Positions 16,691-23,920 of a stretch of DNA of 36,080 bases are shown here, in pieces. The position numbers were made by a program, and so were the translations under genes. Every line of letters begins with the position of its first letter. The first letter of the stretch is position 1. Origin of the DNA: a virus; IMG/VR virus record IMGVR_UViG_3300023284_000200, positions 1-36,080 of that record. One strand, given 5' to 3'. The notes under the pieces are model-generated. The model was given only the letters and a program-made list of their open reading frames with translations, searched no databases and was not told where the DNA came from.

Positions 16691-17547
16691 GTCTGTCTTT
16701 TCCTCCAACGGTCCACGCGTGTGATTCCCCACATCGCCCGGTGCATTTGTTCATAATGGTAGTCACGCTTCCTGAAGGCTTTGTATGCGCCTGGCCTCTT
16801 TTTATTGTGCGTGATCCAGAAGGATGGCACAAACGCAACACGCATCTTCCCAGCATTCACAACTGAAATAAGCGGCGCATGCATGATAAGTTTGGATCGG
16901 CGCAGCCTGTGGCTTTCCTGGATCCGGTCGATCATGACCTGGTCACCGTTCGCAGCTTGAAGGCGCATAAAAAAATCAGCATGTTCACCACCAATCTTCA
17001 GGCGTTCATCCCACATCATAACATCAAACAACCTGCGCTTTGCCACCCAAAAGTTGCTGACCACGTCGCACAAGAACCACTGCAGGCCATCTTCTTCATG
17101 ATGCACCCTGATTGGCCGGTCAGCAATCACCTTGTGATCCTCCAGGCGCACATCTGCATAGTACTTGGTCCATCCAACATGGGTGCCACGTGGATGCCTA
17201 CACTTGCAACCTACCAGCACCAGGTCATCGTGGTCTTCAAGCAGCTGGACCATGCGCATGATGTCGGTATGTTCATCAAAGATGTAGTCATCATCAACCT
17301 GGACTATATAGGGTTCAGTGGTTTTGCGCACCAGGTGATTCCTTCCGGCACTACACCCCACGTCGAATGGCAGCCTGAAGCTTTTGCTCATGCCTCTAAG
17401 CTGCAGCGCCACTTGTGAATCATCAGCCACATAGATGTTGGCAGCAGCGCCATACATCTGCCTTATGCTTCTGATGGTCTGCTGCGCAATCTGCTCACGC
17501 ATGAAGACCTTGATGTTGAACGCAATTTGGCTTATGTCATCCACCAC
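16687..17547 (-). CDS. GT2-type glycosyltransferase (GT-A fold), paralogue 2
   Basis: About 286 aa. NIYVADDSQ (nucleotide-binding first Asp pair), then CSAGRNHLVRK, and IVQVDDDYIFD carrying the DXD metal-binding motif, are GT-A signatures. A later GEHADFFMRL motif resembles the acceptor-side EH-x-x-FF element seen in beta-1,4-GalNAc-transferase-like enzymes. It is paralogous end to end with the 298-aa enzyme at 18448. There is no ATG before residue 16: after an in-frame TGA at 17551-17553, starts are TTG 17550, GTG 17547 or GTG 17544. It overlaps the 37-aa membrane protein gene. Confidence 0.8.
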   Translation of the reverse strand: MVDDISQIAFNIKVFMREQIAQQTIRSIRQMYGAAANIYVADDSQVALQLRGMSKSFRLPFDVGCSAGRNHLVRKTTEPYIVQVDDDYIFDEHTDIMRMVQLLEDHDDLVLVGCKCRHPRGTHVGWTKYYADVRLEDHKVIADRPIRVHHEEDGLQWFLCDVVSNFWVAKRRLFDVMMWDERLKIGGEHADFFMRLQAANGDQVMIDRIQESHRLRRSKLIMHAPLISVVNAGKMRVAFVPSFWITHNKKRPGAYKAFRKRDYHYEQMHRAMWGITRVDRWRKRQT

Positions 17548-17645
17548 CAATCACCACGGACGTAAGTTTGTATGTAGTAAAGCATTGCGATACCACCAAG
17601 CAGAGCGCCAATAATTATGGCCGCCCACATCCAGAACATGTTCAT
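17532..17645 (-). CDS. Micro membrane protein (37 aa)
   Basis: Translating the minus strand from ATG at 17645 gives a 37-aa peptide with one TM helix (WAAIIIGALLGGIAMLYY) and a C-terminus ending in three Trp. It overlaps the glycosyltransferase gene. It starts just behind a duplicated block (17641-17674, nearly identical to 17831-17864). A 19-codon frame beginning GTG at 17701 encodes a copy of the sulfotransferase C-terminus (LKKNQRWKKK), and its TGA overlaps this ATG. It may anchor the modifying enzymes or act as a small membrane effector (inference). Confidence 0.6.
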   Translation of the reverse strand: MNMFWMWAAIIIGALLGGIAMLYYIQTYVRGDWWWMT

Positions 17646-17703
17646 TTTTTCTTCCAACGTTGGTTCTTTTTCAGCCGAACCTCCAGCACGAATATGCCCA
17701 CAA

Positions 17704-17835
17704 TTAATCAGTTTTAACTAGACGGATAGCTTCAAACACTAGAACAAAAACAGCTGTGCCCAGTGCGATCAATCCAAGCGCCAAAACAATTACGCCTGCT
17801 ATTATGGCAAGTTTTTCAATGTCCAATCGTTTCAT
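17704..17835 (-). CDS. Micro membrane protein (43 aa)
   Basis: ATG at 17835 overlaps the sulfotransferase stop (ATGA). The peptide MKRLDIEKLAIIAG continues into a single long hydrophobic helix (IVLALGLIALGTAVFVLVF) and a short charged tail. Size and overlap suggest a real coupled gene. There is no lipobox and no family is recognised. Possible roles are a membrane anchor for neighbouring transferases or a small holin-like protein. Confidence 0.65.
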   Translation of the reverse strand: MKRLDIEKLAIIAGVIVLALGLIALGTAVFVLVFEAIRLVKTD

Positions 17836-18458
17836 TTTTTATTCCTACGTTGGTTCTTTTTTAGCCCAACCTGCAAGCGTTGAACATCAGTAGGTATTTT
17901 GCAGAAGTCCAGAAGTCTGCGCTGGCCAGCAGCACTGTTGAATACTTCCATTTTGAACACAGCCACCTGGCCAGGATACGCACCAATAAGTGGTGGTATC
18001 AATTCGTCATAATAATAGTGCCAGTATTTGATCAGGGCCTGGTGCCTGTCTTTACATCCACGAAAGTTGGGAAAGGCTTGATACCAGTGTGAACGGCCAG
18101 GCGTGCCGCCATCCTTCTGGCGTTGCCAGTTGTTTCGGCTGCCAGCCTTCTGTTTCCAGCTGGCCAGATGTCCAGCCAGGTCACGCTTCAAGACCACCAC
18201 CTGCGCACCATAATCAAGCCAGGGTTCTGCCACAGATCCCCACTGAAGCGCCACGTCACCAAAGATGTGACCAGGATGTGCCTTTGAAAGGTGGATCATC
18301 TGTTCCATCCATCCATCCATTTTGCCCCAGTGCAGCTTGTGAGTAAACCGTTCATGGCTGATTCGTGCACCATGCTGGTGGTTCAGCAAGTGTGCCAACG
18401 TTGAAGTACCACACCTGCCAGTGCCACAACCCATGATCCACTGCATTTCAGCTGGCAT
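17832..18458 (-). CDS. PAPS-dependent sulfotransferase-like protein
   Basis: The 208-aa protein has a 5'-phosphosulfate-binding P-loop near the N-terminus (GCGTGRCGTSTLAHLL, about 10-25) and a probable 3'-phosphate-binding segment (VVVLKRDLAGHLASW, about 87-101, with Arg92 and Ser100). This layout is that of sulfotransferases moving sulfate from PAPS to sugars or small molecules. It lies in a run of glycosyltransferases, overlapping one by 11 bases, so a glycan is the likely acceptor. The C-terminus is very basic (LKKNQRRNKK). Confidence 0.8.
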   Translation of the reverse strand: MPAEMQWIMGCGTGRCGTSTLAHLLNHQHGARISHERFTHKLHWGKMDGWMEQMIHLSKAHPGHIFGDVALQWGSVAEPWLDYGAQVVVLKRDLAGHLASWKQKAGSRNNWQRQKDGGTPGRSHWYQAFPNFRGCKDRHQALIKYWHYYYDELIPPLIGAYPGQVAVFKMEVFNSAAGQRRLLDFCKIPTDVQRLQVGLKKNQRRNKK

Positions 18459-19344
18459 AGATAGCTTTATTCTTTACATTTGAATTCCAGTTTGCCACGT
18501 CTTTGAAGTGCCACATGGCCAGCATCTTGCGCCTGTACTTGCTGCCACGCTTGCGCTGCTTTTTGTACTGGACCGGCCTACTGGCTGTGTCGATGAAGTA
18601 GCACGCAGGCACGAATCCGACACCCGCCATGCCTTGAAACAAGGTCAGTGTGGTGGCCAGTGGTGACATCATTTCTGGCACCGAATCCTGCATCACGTTG
18701 CTGAATCTTCGCCTGATGCGCCTGTGACCATTGGCAAACGCCAGGCGCAGGAAGAAATCCATGTGTTCGCCACAGGTCTTGAAGCGATAATCAAACCCCA
18801 CGTTGCGAACAATTTCACGTCTGCCCAAGAACATCATGGGCACCATGTCCACCAACATCCACGTATGATCATCCACCATGCCAGCGTGACGCACTGGACG
18901 GTCCACATATAACACATCTTTTGTGATCCTGAAGTCACCTTCAGCATTGGACCACCTGTTCCGTCCCTGGTCCATCTTCCTACAGCCCACAACGGCCAGG
19001 CCAGGTTCTGCCTGCAACAGATTCAACATCAGGCGCAAGTCGAATGCTGACGTTACCTTGTTGTCATCATCCATCATGACAATGAAATCAGTCATCGCAT
19101 TTTGCGCCAGCCAGTTGCGCTTTGCAGCCACTCCAATGTCATGTTCCAGGTGGTAGACCTGGACCTGCACTGGGTCCTTACAATCTGTTGCCATTACAGT
19201 TTGCTGCTTCGAATCATCAGCCACCAGAATCTGTGCGCCTGGGTATTTATCATGGATCTTGTCCACTGTGTCAACGCATTCCTCTGGCCGTTCGTGTGTA
19301 CCGATGCAGAAGGTGATCAGGTATGAGAATTCCTTTTCCATCAT
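18448..19344 (-). CDS. GT2-type glycosyltransferase (GT-A fold), paralogue 1
   Basis: The 298-aa protein starts at ATG 19344, overlapping the preceding GT stop (ATGA); the longer frame to 19410 lies inside that gene. It begins with a beta strand (FSYLITFCIGTHERP), then ILVADDSKQ, GVAAKRNWLA and IVMMDDDNKV (DXD). A CGEHMDFFLRL element sits in the acceptor half. The paralogue at 16687 shares all these blocks in order, so the two arose by duplication. The likely substrate is an NDP-sugar; acceptor unknown. Confidence 0.85.
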   Translation of the reverse strand: MMEKEFSYLITFCIGTHERPEECVDTVDKIHDKYPGAQILVADDSKQQTVMATDCKDPVQVQVYHLEHDIGVAAKRNWLAQNAMTDFIVMMDDDNKVTSAFDLRLMLNLLQAEPGLAVVGCRKMDQGRNRWSNAEGDFRITKDVLYVDRPVRHAGMVDDHTWMLVDMVPMMFLGRREIVRNVGFDYRFKTCGEHMDFFLRLAFANGHRRIRRRFSNVMQDSVPEMMSPLATTLTLFQGMAGVGFVPACYFIDTASRPVQYKKQRKRGSKYRRKMLAMWHFKDVANWNSNVKNKAIYAS

Positions 19345-20132
19345 GATGTACCTCGCTGAATCACAGGCCCAAGGTGTGATGGCCAGTTTACATCTGTAAA
19401 CCAATAACACACCTGGTAGGCTTCCAGGTCAGTCCATTGGCTGTGCTTCAATCGCCCGTTTCGTGCTTTGTCGTAAGACCAGATGTTTTGCTTGGTCTTA
19501 ATATCCACCAGGCAGAGCATACACAATGGATCATAATTGGCTTCAAGCACCGTGACCCTTGGCCTGTACATCCTCAGTCTGTTGTCAATGGTGCGTTCCA
19601 TCCTTTGCTGCTGCTGCGGCCTGTATGGTGCCCAGTGCATGTAATCCAGTACGCTGCTCGAATACATGCGGCCTGGTCCGTACCCGAACGGCACGCCAGG
19701 TTTGACCTTCCCGCACCTTCCTGTGGCCAAGTCATAGAACACAGCTTCATTGATGCCAACTACTTCAGCCCCGGTCTTGATTAGTGCAACCGCTGACTCT
19801 AGATATTGCGAACTGATCAGGTTATCACTTCCAAGTTGCATGAAGCACACCTGGCCAGGATCAAGATGTGCGCAAGCCTTCTTTATGGCTTGCCACCCTG
19901 TATTCCACTTTATGCCCAGCCTGGCATTTGAACACGTCACAATTCCCGCCCCTTCCTTTGCTGCCTGTGTCCAATCATATGGCATCGGATCTTCTGGCGA
20001 GTGAATAAAGAAAGGCCAGAGTCTAATTCCCTGGCCTTCCAATTCCGTTGCCTGATGGCGCAAGTGCTGCACCATGATGTCAACCACACCTGGACGCTTC
20101 CAGGTTGGGATATGTATTGCTATTGTAAACAT
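19341..20132 (-). CDS. Glycosyltransferase family 2-like protein
   Basis: The 263-aa protein from ATG 20132 opens MFTIAIHIPTWKRPGVVD, the usual first strand and loop of GT2 enzymes. CFMQLGSDNLISSQYLE contains the metal-binding SD-N variant of DXD. The following VGINEAVFYD and a Tyr/Gly-rich loop (VPFGYGPGRMYSS) resemble acceptor-site elements. It lies 31 bp after the portal stop and is coupled to the next glycosyltransferase. An upstream in-frame ATG at 20186 would overlap the portal and is less likely. Confidence 0.75.
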   Translation of the reverse strand: MFTIAIHIPTWKRPGVVDIMVQHLRHQATELEGQGIRLWPFFIHSPEDPMPYDWTQAAKEGAGIVTCSNARLGIKWNTGWQAIKKACAHLDPGQVCFMQLGSDNLISSQYLESAVALIKTGAEVVGINEAVFYDLATGRCGKVKPGVPFGYGPGRMYSSSVLDYMHWAPYRPQQQQRMERTIDNRLRMYRPRVTVLEANYDPLCMLCLVDIKTKQNIWSYDKARNGRLKHSQWTDLEAYQVCYWFTDVNWPSHLGPVIQRGTS

Positions 20133-20163
20133 AACTAACTGGGTTTTAACTGTGATGCCAGCT

Positions 20164-21552
20164 TTAGGCTGGCGTGGTGTGGCCATTATTCCTGGCCGAT
20201 GATTTCAAAATGGCTTGGAAGTCCTCGAGCAGCGATGCAGCTGCAGCAGCATCTTCATCACTGTCAAGTGGTACGCTTAGGCCTGCCTGTTCAAGGGGAA
20301 CGGTGCCCACCTTGGCCAGCAGCTGCGCAGCAGTGCCACCAACTGGTTCAAGCTTCATTGATTCTCTGGCTTCATCTGGCGTCATAATTATACCAGCCAC
20401 AAGTGTGACCAGACGAGCAGCCTTTTTATCCAGGTCTTCACGCAGCAATTTGATGTCAGCTTCATCATAGACCAGTTTGGCATCAGGTGTGTCAAAGCGT
20501 TCCATGTACCAGGCGTTGATCTGGTCCAACATCCAATCCAGAAGTGGCAGTGTGGCCAGCTGGATTAGCGCACGGACAGCTTCACTAAAGTTTGAATACG
20601 TCTTATTCGCGTTGTCACCCAGCAGCGCAGGATCAACGCCGATGCCCACAGCTATCATGCGCATCAGCTGGATCATGGTTTCCTGCATGCCTGCGTCTGT
20701 TGGTGACATGCCTGATTCCTGGAACTTCAGGCCATCTTCCAAAAGCATCGGCATGCTGCTGGTACTGTCCCTGGAATAGGTGGCCTGAAGTTCTTCCTTC
20801 ATCCTGTTGTATGGACCATCATCCAGCTGGTGTGGCGAAACGAACCAACCCGGTATGCGTCCTTTGTGCTGGCTGACCGATCCCATCCAATCAAGCTGAT
20901 TGTCAAACAGATCAAGCGTCTGAAGCAGTGGAAGAAGAAGTGGCAGGCCACGGTCATCGTTAAGTGGATCATACTGCTTCAGGAAACATACTTCTTCAGC
21001 TGGCACCTGGATTGGCCTGTTGAATTTGTCAACTCCCTTATATGCGACCACTTCGCCAGTATCCCTGTTGTGGACCAGCTGAATGATCCTGTCTGGCCGG
21101 ATCAGCTGAATACTTGTTGGCCGGAAGGTCCCGAACAAGCCCAAGTTCCACATAATCATTTCACCACCACCAAACAGGTTCCAGACTGCTTGCTTGAAAA
21201 AGTCAGATGTGCCCTGCATAGAGTTGGGCTTTTTGATCAGTTTAAGCAGTGGGTGATCAGGAACATCCTCTGGTTTGCCATCGGCTCCTGGCTGCTGAAC
21301 CTTCAGATTAACAACGATTGCACCCATGGTATTAGCAATCAGGCTGATGGCTCTGAAGCTGTAAGGATTGCGCACAGCCTTGCGCATTAGTATTGAATAG
21401 GTGGGTTTTGACCAGTTGGCAGTAAGGCCCACAAAATACGTGGCCACTGCCTGGCCGCCTGTAAATATGATGCCTTTGACCAGGCTGGCCAGCGCCTGGC
21501 CGATTTTACGCGAATAAGCCACCACTGCCTTGGTGTATCTCGTTGCCTTCAT
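20164..21552 (-). CDS. Portal protein, HK97 type
   Basis: The 462-aa protein matches HK97-type portals: an N-terminal helix block, YSFRAISLIANTMGAIVV, HPLLKLIKKPNSMQ, GEMIMWN, a wing/stem region around ERFDTPDAK, and GIGVDPALLGDNANKTYSNFSEA-type sequence (split by position about 310-335) that is diagnostic of the family. It forms the dodecameric DNA channel at one capsid vertex. AAGGAAGGATCAAC precedes the ATG. The gene overlaps the methyltransferase by 47 bases. Confidence 0.93.
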   Translation of the reverse strand: MKATRYTKAVVAYSRKIGQALASLVKGIIFTGGQAVATYFVGLTANWSKPTYSILMRKAVRNPYSFRAISLIANTMGAIVVNLKVQQPGADGKPEDVPDHPLLKLIKKPNSMQGTSDFFKQAVWNLFGGGEMIMWNLGLFGTFRPTSIQLIRPDRIIQLVHNRDTGEVVAYKGVDKFNRPIQVPAEEVCFLKQYDPLNDDRGLPLLLPLLQTLDLFDNQLDWMGSVSQHKGRIPGWFVSPHQLDDGPYNRMKEELQATYSRDSTSSMPMLLEDGLKFQESGMSPTDAGMQETMIQLMRMIAVGIGVDPALLGDNANKTYSNFSEAVRALIQLATLPLLDWMLDQINAWYMERFDTPDAKLVYDEADIKLLREDLDKKAARLVTLVAGIIMTPDEARESMKLEPVGGTAAQLLAKVGTVPLEQAGLSVPLDSDEDAAAAASLLEDFQAILKSSARNNGHTTPA

Positions 21553-22132
21553 GTTGATCCTTCCTTGTTGCGCTGAATAGGTGCCACCTCCAGATTGGAC
21601 GCCATGTTGACCTGGTGAAGTCCACGTATGGCCCGTATTGGTGCATGACTGAATCCCTGGTGGTGAAGTGCCTCACATGCGCAGGATCATCAAATGTTGG
21701 AACGCTGAAGATTAGCTGCGCACCTTCTGGTATCAGCTGAAATATACGCAGATCATCCTGGATGTGCTCTAAGACCTCCAAACAAACGAAGATGGCGCCT
21801 GGTGGCGTGGTGTCACCGTTGACCACTTTGCGCAGGTCCCTTTGTTCAAATGTGTATAGGTGATGACCCAGCAGTTTTTTCTTTGCCATGTGGATGGCCA
21901 CTTCGCTGAAATCATAGCCCACATAAGCGGCTGGTGGGTTCTTCGTTGCTAGGCATTCAGCCAGGTGGCCAGCACCACAGCCCAGGTCAACAATCAACCC
22001 CGGATTATTCCCACACATCTTGGCCGTGGCCAGCCAAAGCCTCTTCCTGGGTCCAAATTGGTTCCAGCTTTTCTGGCCTTGCCCACCAGACCAGATCCTG
22101 TCATAGTATGCAGCGTCCTGTTCCTTCCCCAT
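21506..22132 (-). CDS. Class I SAM-dependent methyltransferase
   Basis: The 208-aa protein has motif I LIVDLGCGAGHLAECL (about 46-61), an acidic loop-2 residue in VGYDFSEVAIHMAKK (Asp74) and post-motif CLEVLEHIQDD. This is the small-molecule/sugar methyltransferase pattern (UbiE/Methyltransf_11-like), not that of a DNA methyltransferase (no DPPY or PC motif). It heads the cluster with portal, glycosyltransferases and sulfotransferase, so an O-methyl cap on a glycan is a reasonable inference. Its C-terminal 15 codons overlap the portal start. Confidence 0.85.
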   Translation of the reverse strand: MGKEQDAAYYDRIWSGGQGQKSWNQFGPRKRLWLATAKMCGNNPGLIVDLGCGAGHLAECLATKNPPAAYVGYDFSEVAIHMAKKKLLGHHLYTFEQRDLRKVVNGDTTPPGAIFVCLEVLEHIQDDLRIFQLIPEGAQLIFSVPTFDDPAHVRHFTTRDSVMHQYGPYVDFTRSTWRPIWRWHLFSATRKDQHEGNEIHQGSGGLFA

Positions 22133-22142
22133 GCTTTTGTCC

Positions 22143-22400
22143 TCACGATGTTTTCAGATTCGCATCAATTTGCTCTTTGATAGATCCCAGGAATTCCTGA
22201 TCATGCAGCTTCTGCACATCCTTAGCAATCAGGCCTGTGGCCAGGTTGGCCTGGTCCAGGTGTTTGGCCATCTCGCCTTCAATGTGCCGCTTGATCTGCT
22301 TGAAGAAGGGTGTGTTGTCGTCCACAATTTCACTGGTGACAGTGAAGGACTTTGCAACACGCTGGATCCCCATGGGTCGTTGGTCATCCGGTTCATCCAT
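22143..22400 (-). CDS. Hypothetical protein (85 aa)
   Basis: The start at 22400 is preceded by AAAGGAGATGAC, a good Shine-Dalgarno sequence. The protein is charged and helical (KQIKRHIEGEMAKHLDQANL), with no TM segment or known motif. It lies one base after the zinc-ribbon gene and ten before the methyltransferase. Its role is unknown. Confidence 0.65.
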   Translation of the reverse strand: MDEPDDQRPMGIQRVAKSFTVTSEIVDDNTPFFKQIKRHIEGEMAKHLDQANLATGLIAKDVQKLHDQEFLGSIKEQIDANLKTS

Positions 22401-22401
22401 G

Positions 22402-22722
22402 TCATCTCCTTTCTGAATGATAAACAGGTTCAGCTTGCGTTCTTGGGCGAAGTATCAATCCGCCAAGTTCTACATGATCTAAGGTCTGCGGGTCAAGTGT
22501 GGATGCTTCTTGCTCAGAAGGCTTGTACCACTCCCAAGATGGTTCTGGTATACGCACAGGCTTTGGTCCAGTTGGATAAAATGACGAATGGCCAAAGCCT
22601 TCACAGCCCTCAGTTGTTCGGCATTTAAGCATAAAAGGTGTCACACCATAATCGACATCCACCGTTACAGTATATGCGCCACACTTTTGGCAGGTGTAAA
22701 CATTGACTCTTGGTTCTTTCAT
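22402..22722 (-). CDS. Phage zinc-ribbon protein (106 aa)
   Basis: From ATG 22722 the protein starts MKEPRVNVYTCQKCGAYTV and continues VDVDYGVTPFMLKC and TTEGCEG. The CxxC plus later Cys pair with the 'D-x-GVTPFM' block is a recurring small phage protein of unknown function. The longer frame from 22833 lies inside the preceding 55-aa gene. The C-terminal half is Pro/Glu-rich and probably disordered. Confidence 0.75.
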   Translation of the reverse strand: MKEPRVNVYTCQKCGAYTVTVDVDYGVTPFMLKCRTTEGCEGFGHSSFYPTGPKPVRIPEPSWEWYKPSEQEASTLDPQTLDHVELGGLILRPRTQAEPVYHSERR

Positions 22723-22726
22723 GTCA

Positions 22727-22894
22727 TCACCATTTGATTGTAAATACAACATCGCGCAACTGACCACCAGCTTTGGCCTTTTTGAAGACACGCAGAATGT
22801 CCACCACAAAATGGATCTTACCTTTCGTGTCAATCACTGTGCCACATGCATAGCCAATCGCATTACGGTATTCAAAGTGTGCTTTCATTTTCAT
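22727..22894 (-). CDS. Hypothetical protein (55 aa)
   Basis: The ATG at 22894 overlaps the stop of the 64-aa zinc-finger gene (ATGA). The peptide MKMKAHFEYRNAIGY has beta-rich character and a basic middle (RVFKKAKAGG), ending VVFTIKW. No family is recognised. The longer frame to 23065 is mostly a shadow of the neighbouring gene and is rejected. Confidence 0.65.
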   Translation of the reverse strand: MKMKAHFEYRNAIGYACGTVIDTKGKIHFVVDILRVFKKAKAGGQLRDVVFTIKW

Positions 22895-23085
22895 TTCAAT
22901 ACGGTTGGTCCCACTTCTGCGGATTGATTGTTTTGCGCTGCACGATATACAGCCTGCCTGCAGGCGTGGCTGCACCACTTGCGTGGCCTGCGCCTTTTGA
23001 TGTAATAGAATGTTGCATTGCAATGCTGGCAATACCCAAGCCAGCGCTGCCTTGACTTGATCCACTTGTGTGGCTTAACAAGCAT
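22891..23085 (-). CDS. Small zinc-finger protein (64 aa)
   Basis: The sequence has GYCQHCNATFYYI and KWCSHACRQAVYR, a C-x2-C ... C-x3-C zinc-binding arrangement with many Arg/Lys around it. This suggests nucleic-acid binding. Its start lies within the end of the 31-aa membrane peptide gene and its stop overlaps the next ATG. The type is common in phages but the target is unknown. Confidence 0.7.
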   Translation of the reverse strand: MLVKPHKWIKSRQRWLGYCQHCNATFYYIKRRRPRKWCSHACRQAVYRAAQNNQSAEVGPTVLK

Positions 23086-23170
23086 AGATTAACCTCCAAA
23101 AGTTGATTCCGATTAGAAACATAGCGAGCAGCAAAAGGATCACTCCTATAATGGTCCAGGAATACTTCAT
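23075..23170 (-). CDS. Micro membrane protein (31 aa)
   Basis: ATG 23170 overlaps the preceding TGA (ATGA), and the TAA at 23075 overlaps the start of the zinc-finger gene. The peptide MKYSWTIIGVILLLLAMFLI is almost entirely one TM helix, followed by a short tail. Overlaps at both ends support translation. The role is unknown; it could be a membrane effector, anti-holin-like peptide or superinfection-exclusion factor. Confidence 0.65.
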   Translation of the reverse strand: MKYSWTIIGVILLLLAMFLIGINFWRLIYAC

Positions 23171-23289
23171 GGTGTTGAATGGTTTGTGCCAGGCCCTGGT
23201 GGACCTGGCGTTGTTTTTCGAGATGCGCCACTATGGACCAAGATCCAGGCAGCGAACATTCCCACAAGTGGTCCGATGATCCATATCAT
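23167..23289 (-). CDS. Micro membrane protein (40 aa)
   Basis: ATG 23289 overlaps the RHH gene stop. The N-terminal half is a TM helix (MIWIIGPLVGMFAAWILVHS), and the C-terminal half is Pro/Gly-rich (TTPGPPGPG). It is coupled to the next micro membrane gene. There is no Cys for a lipobox, so it is not an Rz1-like lipoprotein. Confidence 0.65.
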   Translation of the reverse strand: MIWIIGPLVGMFAAWILVHSGASRKTTPGPPGPGTNHSTP

Positions 23290-23489
23290 GGCTTTTCATC
23301 ACCGATGAGAAGTTGCTTGTTCATAGCAATGCCCATTTTGAGCAGATATAAAGCAGCCTTTGAAGCACCACGTGGACCATCCTTGATCTGATCGATATAG
23401 TCCAGTGTGGCTTCATCAAGGTATATGGTCATTGCCACGCTGTTGTGCGTGGGCTTCTTCTTGCGGCTGTACTTCTTCTTTTCTTCCAT
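23286..23489 (-). CDS. Ribbon-helix-helix DNA-binding protein
   Basis: From ATG 23489, 67 aa (a GTG at 23513, overlapping the preceding stop as GTGA, would add eight residues). After a Lys-rich N-terminus (EEKKKYSRKKK) comes VAMTIYLDEATLDYID, the RHH beta strand and first helix, then GASKAALYLLKMGI, the second helix. This fold binds operator DNA as a dimer. It is the only RHH regulator seen here and a candidate reader of the TTACGTCAC or palindrome sites (inference). Confidence 0.75.
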   Translation of the reverse strand: MEEKKKYSRKKKPTHNSVAMTIYLDEATLDYIDQIKDGPRGASKAALYLLKMGIAMNKQLLIGDEKP

Positions 23490-23509
23490 AACTAACTCGT
23501 TTGAATTGA

Positions 23510-23686
23510 TCACTTACCCCAGATCCACAACTTGATTGCATATGCAGCTGCAATGGCTGCCAGCGCTGGCCAGTACACATAACCGAGTCCAGAAAGCACT
23601 GCCATAATGAGCATCCAACGCAGCATGGTCATCAGATTCAGTTCTGGCCGGTCAGGATCTTTTGGTTCAGGAACTGGCATTCCCAT
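23510..23686 (-). CDS. Small membrane protein (58 aa)
   Basis: From ATG 23686 (MGMPVPEPKDPDRPEL) a charged Pro-rich head is followed by two hydrophobic stretches (MLIMAVLSGLGYVYW and ALAAIAAAYAIKLWIW), likely two TM helices forming a hairpin. The longer frame to 23770 overlaps the 45-aa gene and lacks sense. A two-TM 58-aa protein could be a small holin-like protein, but it lies near the terminase genes, not the lysis genes. Confidence 0.65.
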   Translation of the reverse strand: MGMPVPEPKDPDRPELNLMTMLRWMLIMAVLSGLGYVYWPALAAIAAAYAIKLWIWGK

Positions 23687-23697
23687 ATGATTCGCCT

Positions 23698-23835
23698 CTA
23701 TGATTTGAAGTAAACAACGATTGCTGTGACGATTGCCAACAGCGTGATTGGAACCAGGATGAATGCCCACATAAGGCGGTCATGATGCCTGGGCTTTAGG
23801 CTGTCGATCCATTTCTGAAATCGGTCCTTCTTCAT
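23698..23835 (-). CDS. Micro membrane protein (45 aa)
   Basis: ATG at 23835 opens MKKDRFQKWIDSLKPRHHDR, a basic head, followed by one TM helix (MWAFILVPITLLAIVTAIV). The TAG is at 23698. The ATG overlaps the TGA of the PAPKKL-type frame from the 80-bp repeat, another ATGA junction. Positive-inside topology would leave the C-terminus outside. Function unknown. Confidence 0.65.
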   Translation of the reverse strand: MKKDRFQKWIDSLKPRHHDRLMWAFILVPITLLAIVTAIVVYFKS

Positions 23836-23840
23836 TCTGG

Positions 23841-23920
23841 CCTTAGTTTTTTAGGTGCCGGCAGCTCGTAAAAGGCCACCTGGTCACCGCGAAAAGCGGC
23901 CGTGGCCTTAAAAAGTTAGG
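23841..23920. repeat. 80-bp structured intergenic element, copy 3
   Basis: It matches 10632-10711 at 69 of 80 positions. It starts CCTTAGTTTTTTAGG and ends CCTTAAAAAGTTAGG; the ends pair at 12 of 15 positions, enclosing a CCGC-TTTTC-GCGG hairpin. On the minus strand its frame continues the 190-aa gene after TAA for 27 codons (ending LPAPKKLRPE) and stops in an ATGA with the next gene. Confidence 0.8.

Noticed and set aside
20830-21390. 186-aa plus-strand frame
   Set aside because: Antisense to the portal gene, which has clear family motifs.
22896-23267. 123-aa minus-strand frame
   Set aside because: Covers the same DNA as the 31-aa membrane and 64-aa zinc-finger genes, which have overlapping-start support; this frame has no features.
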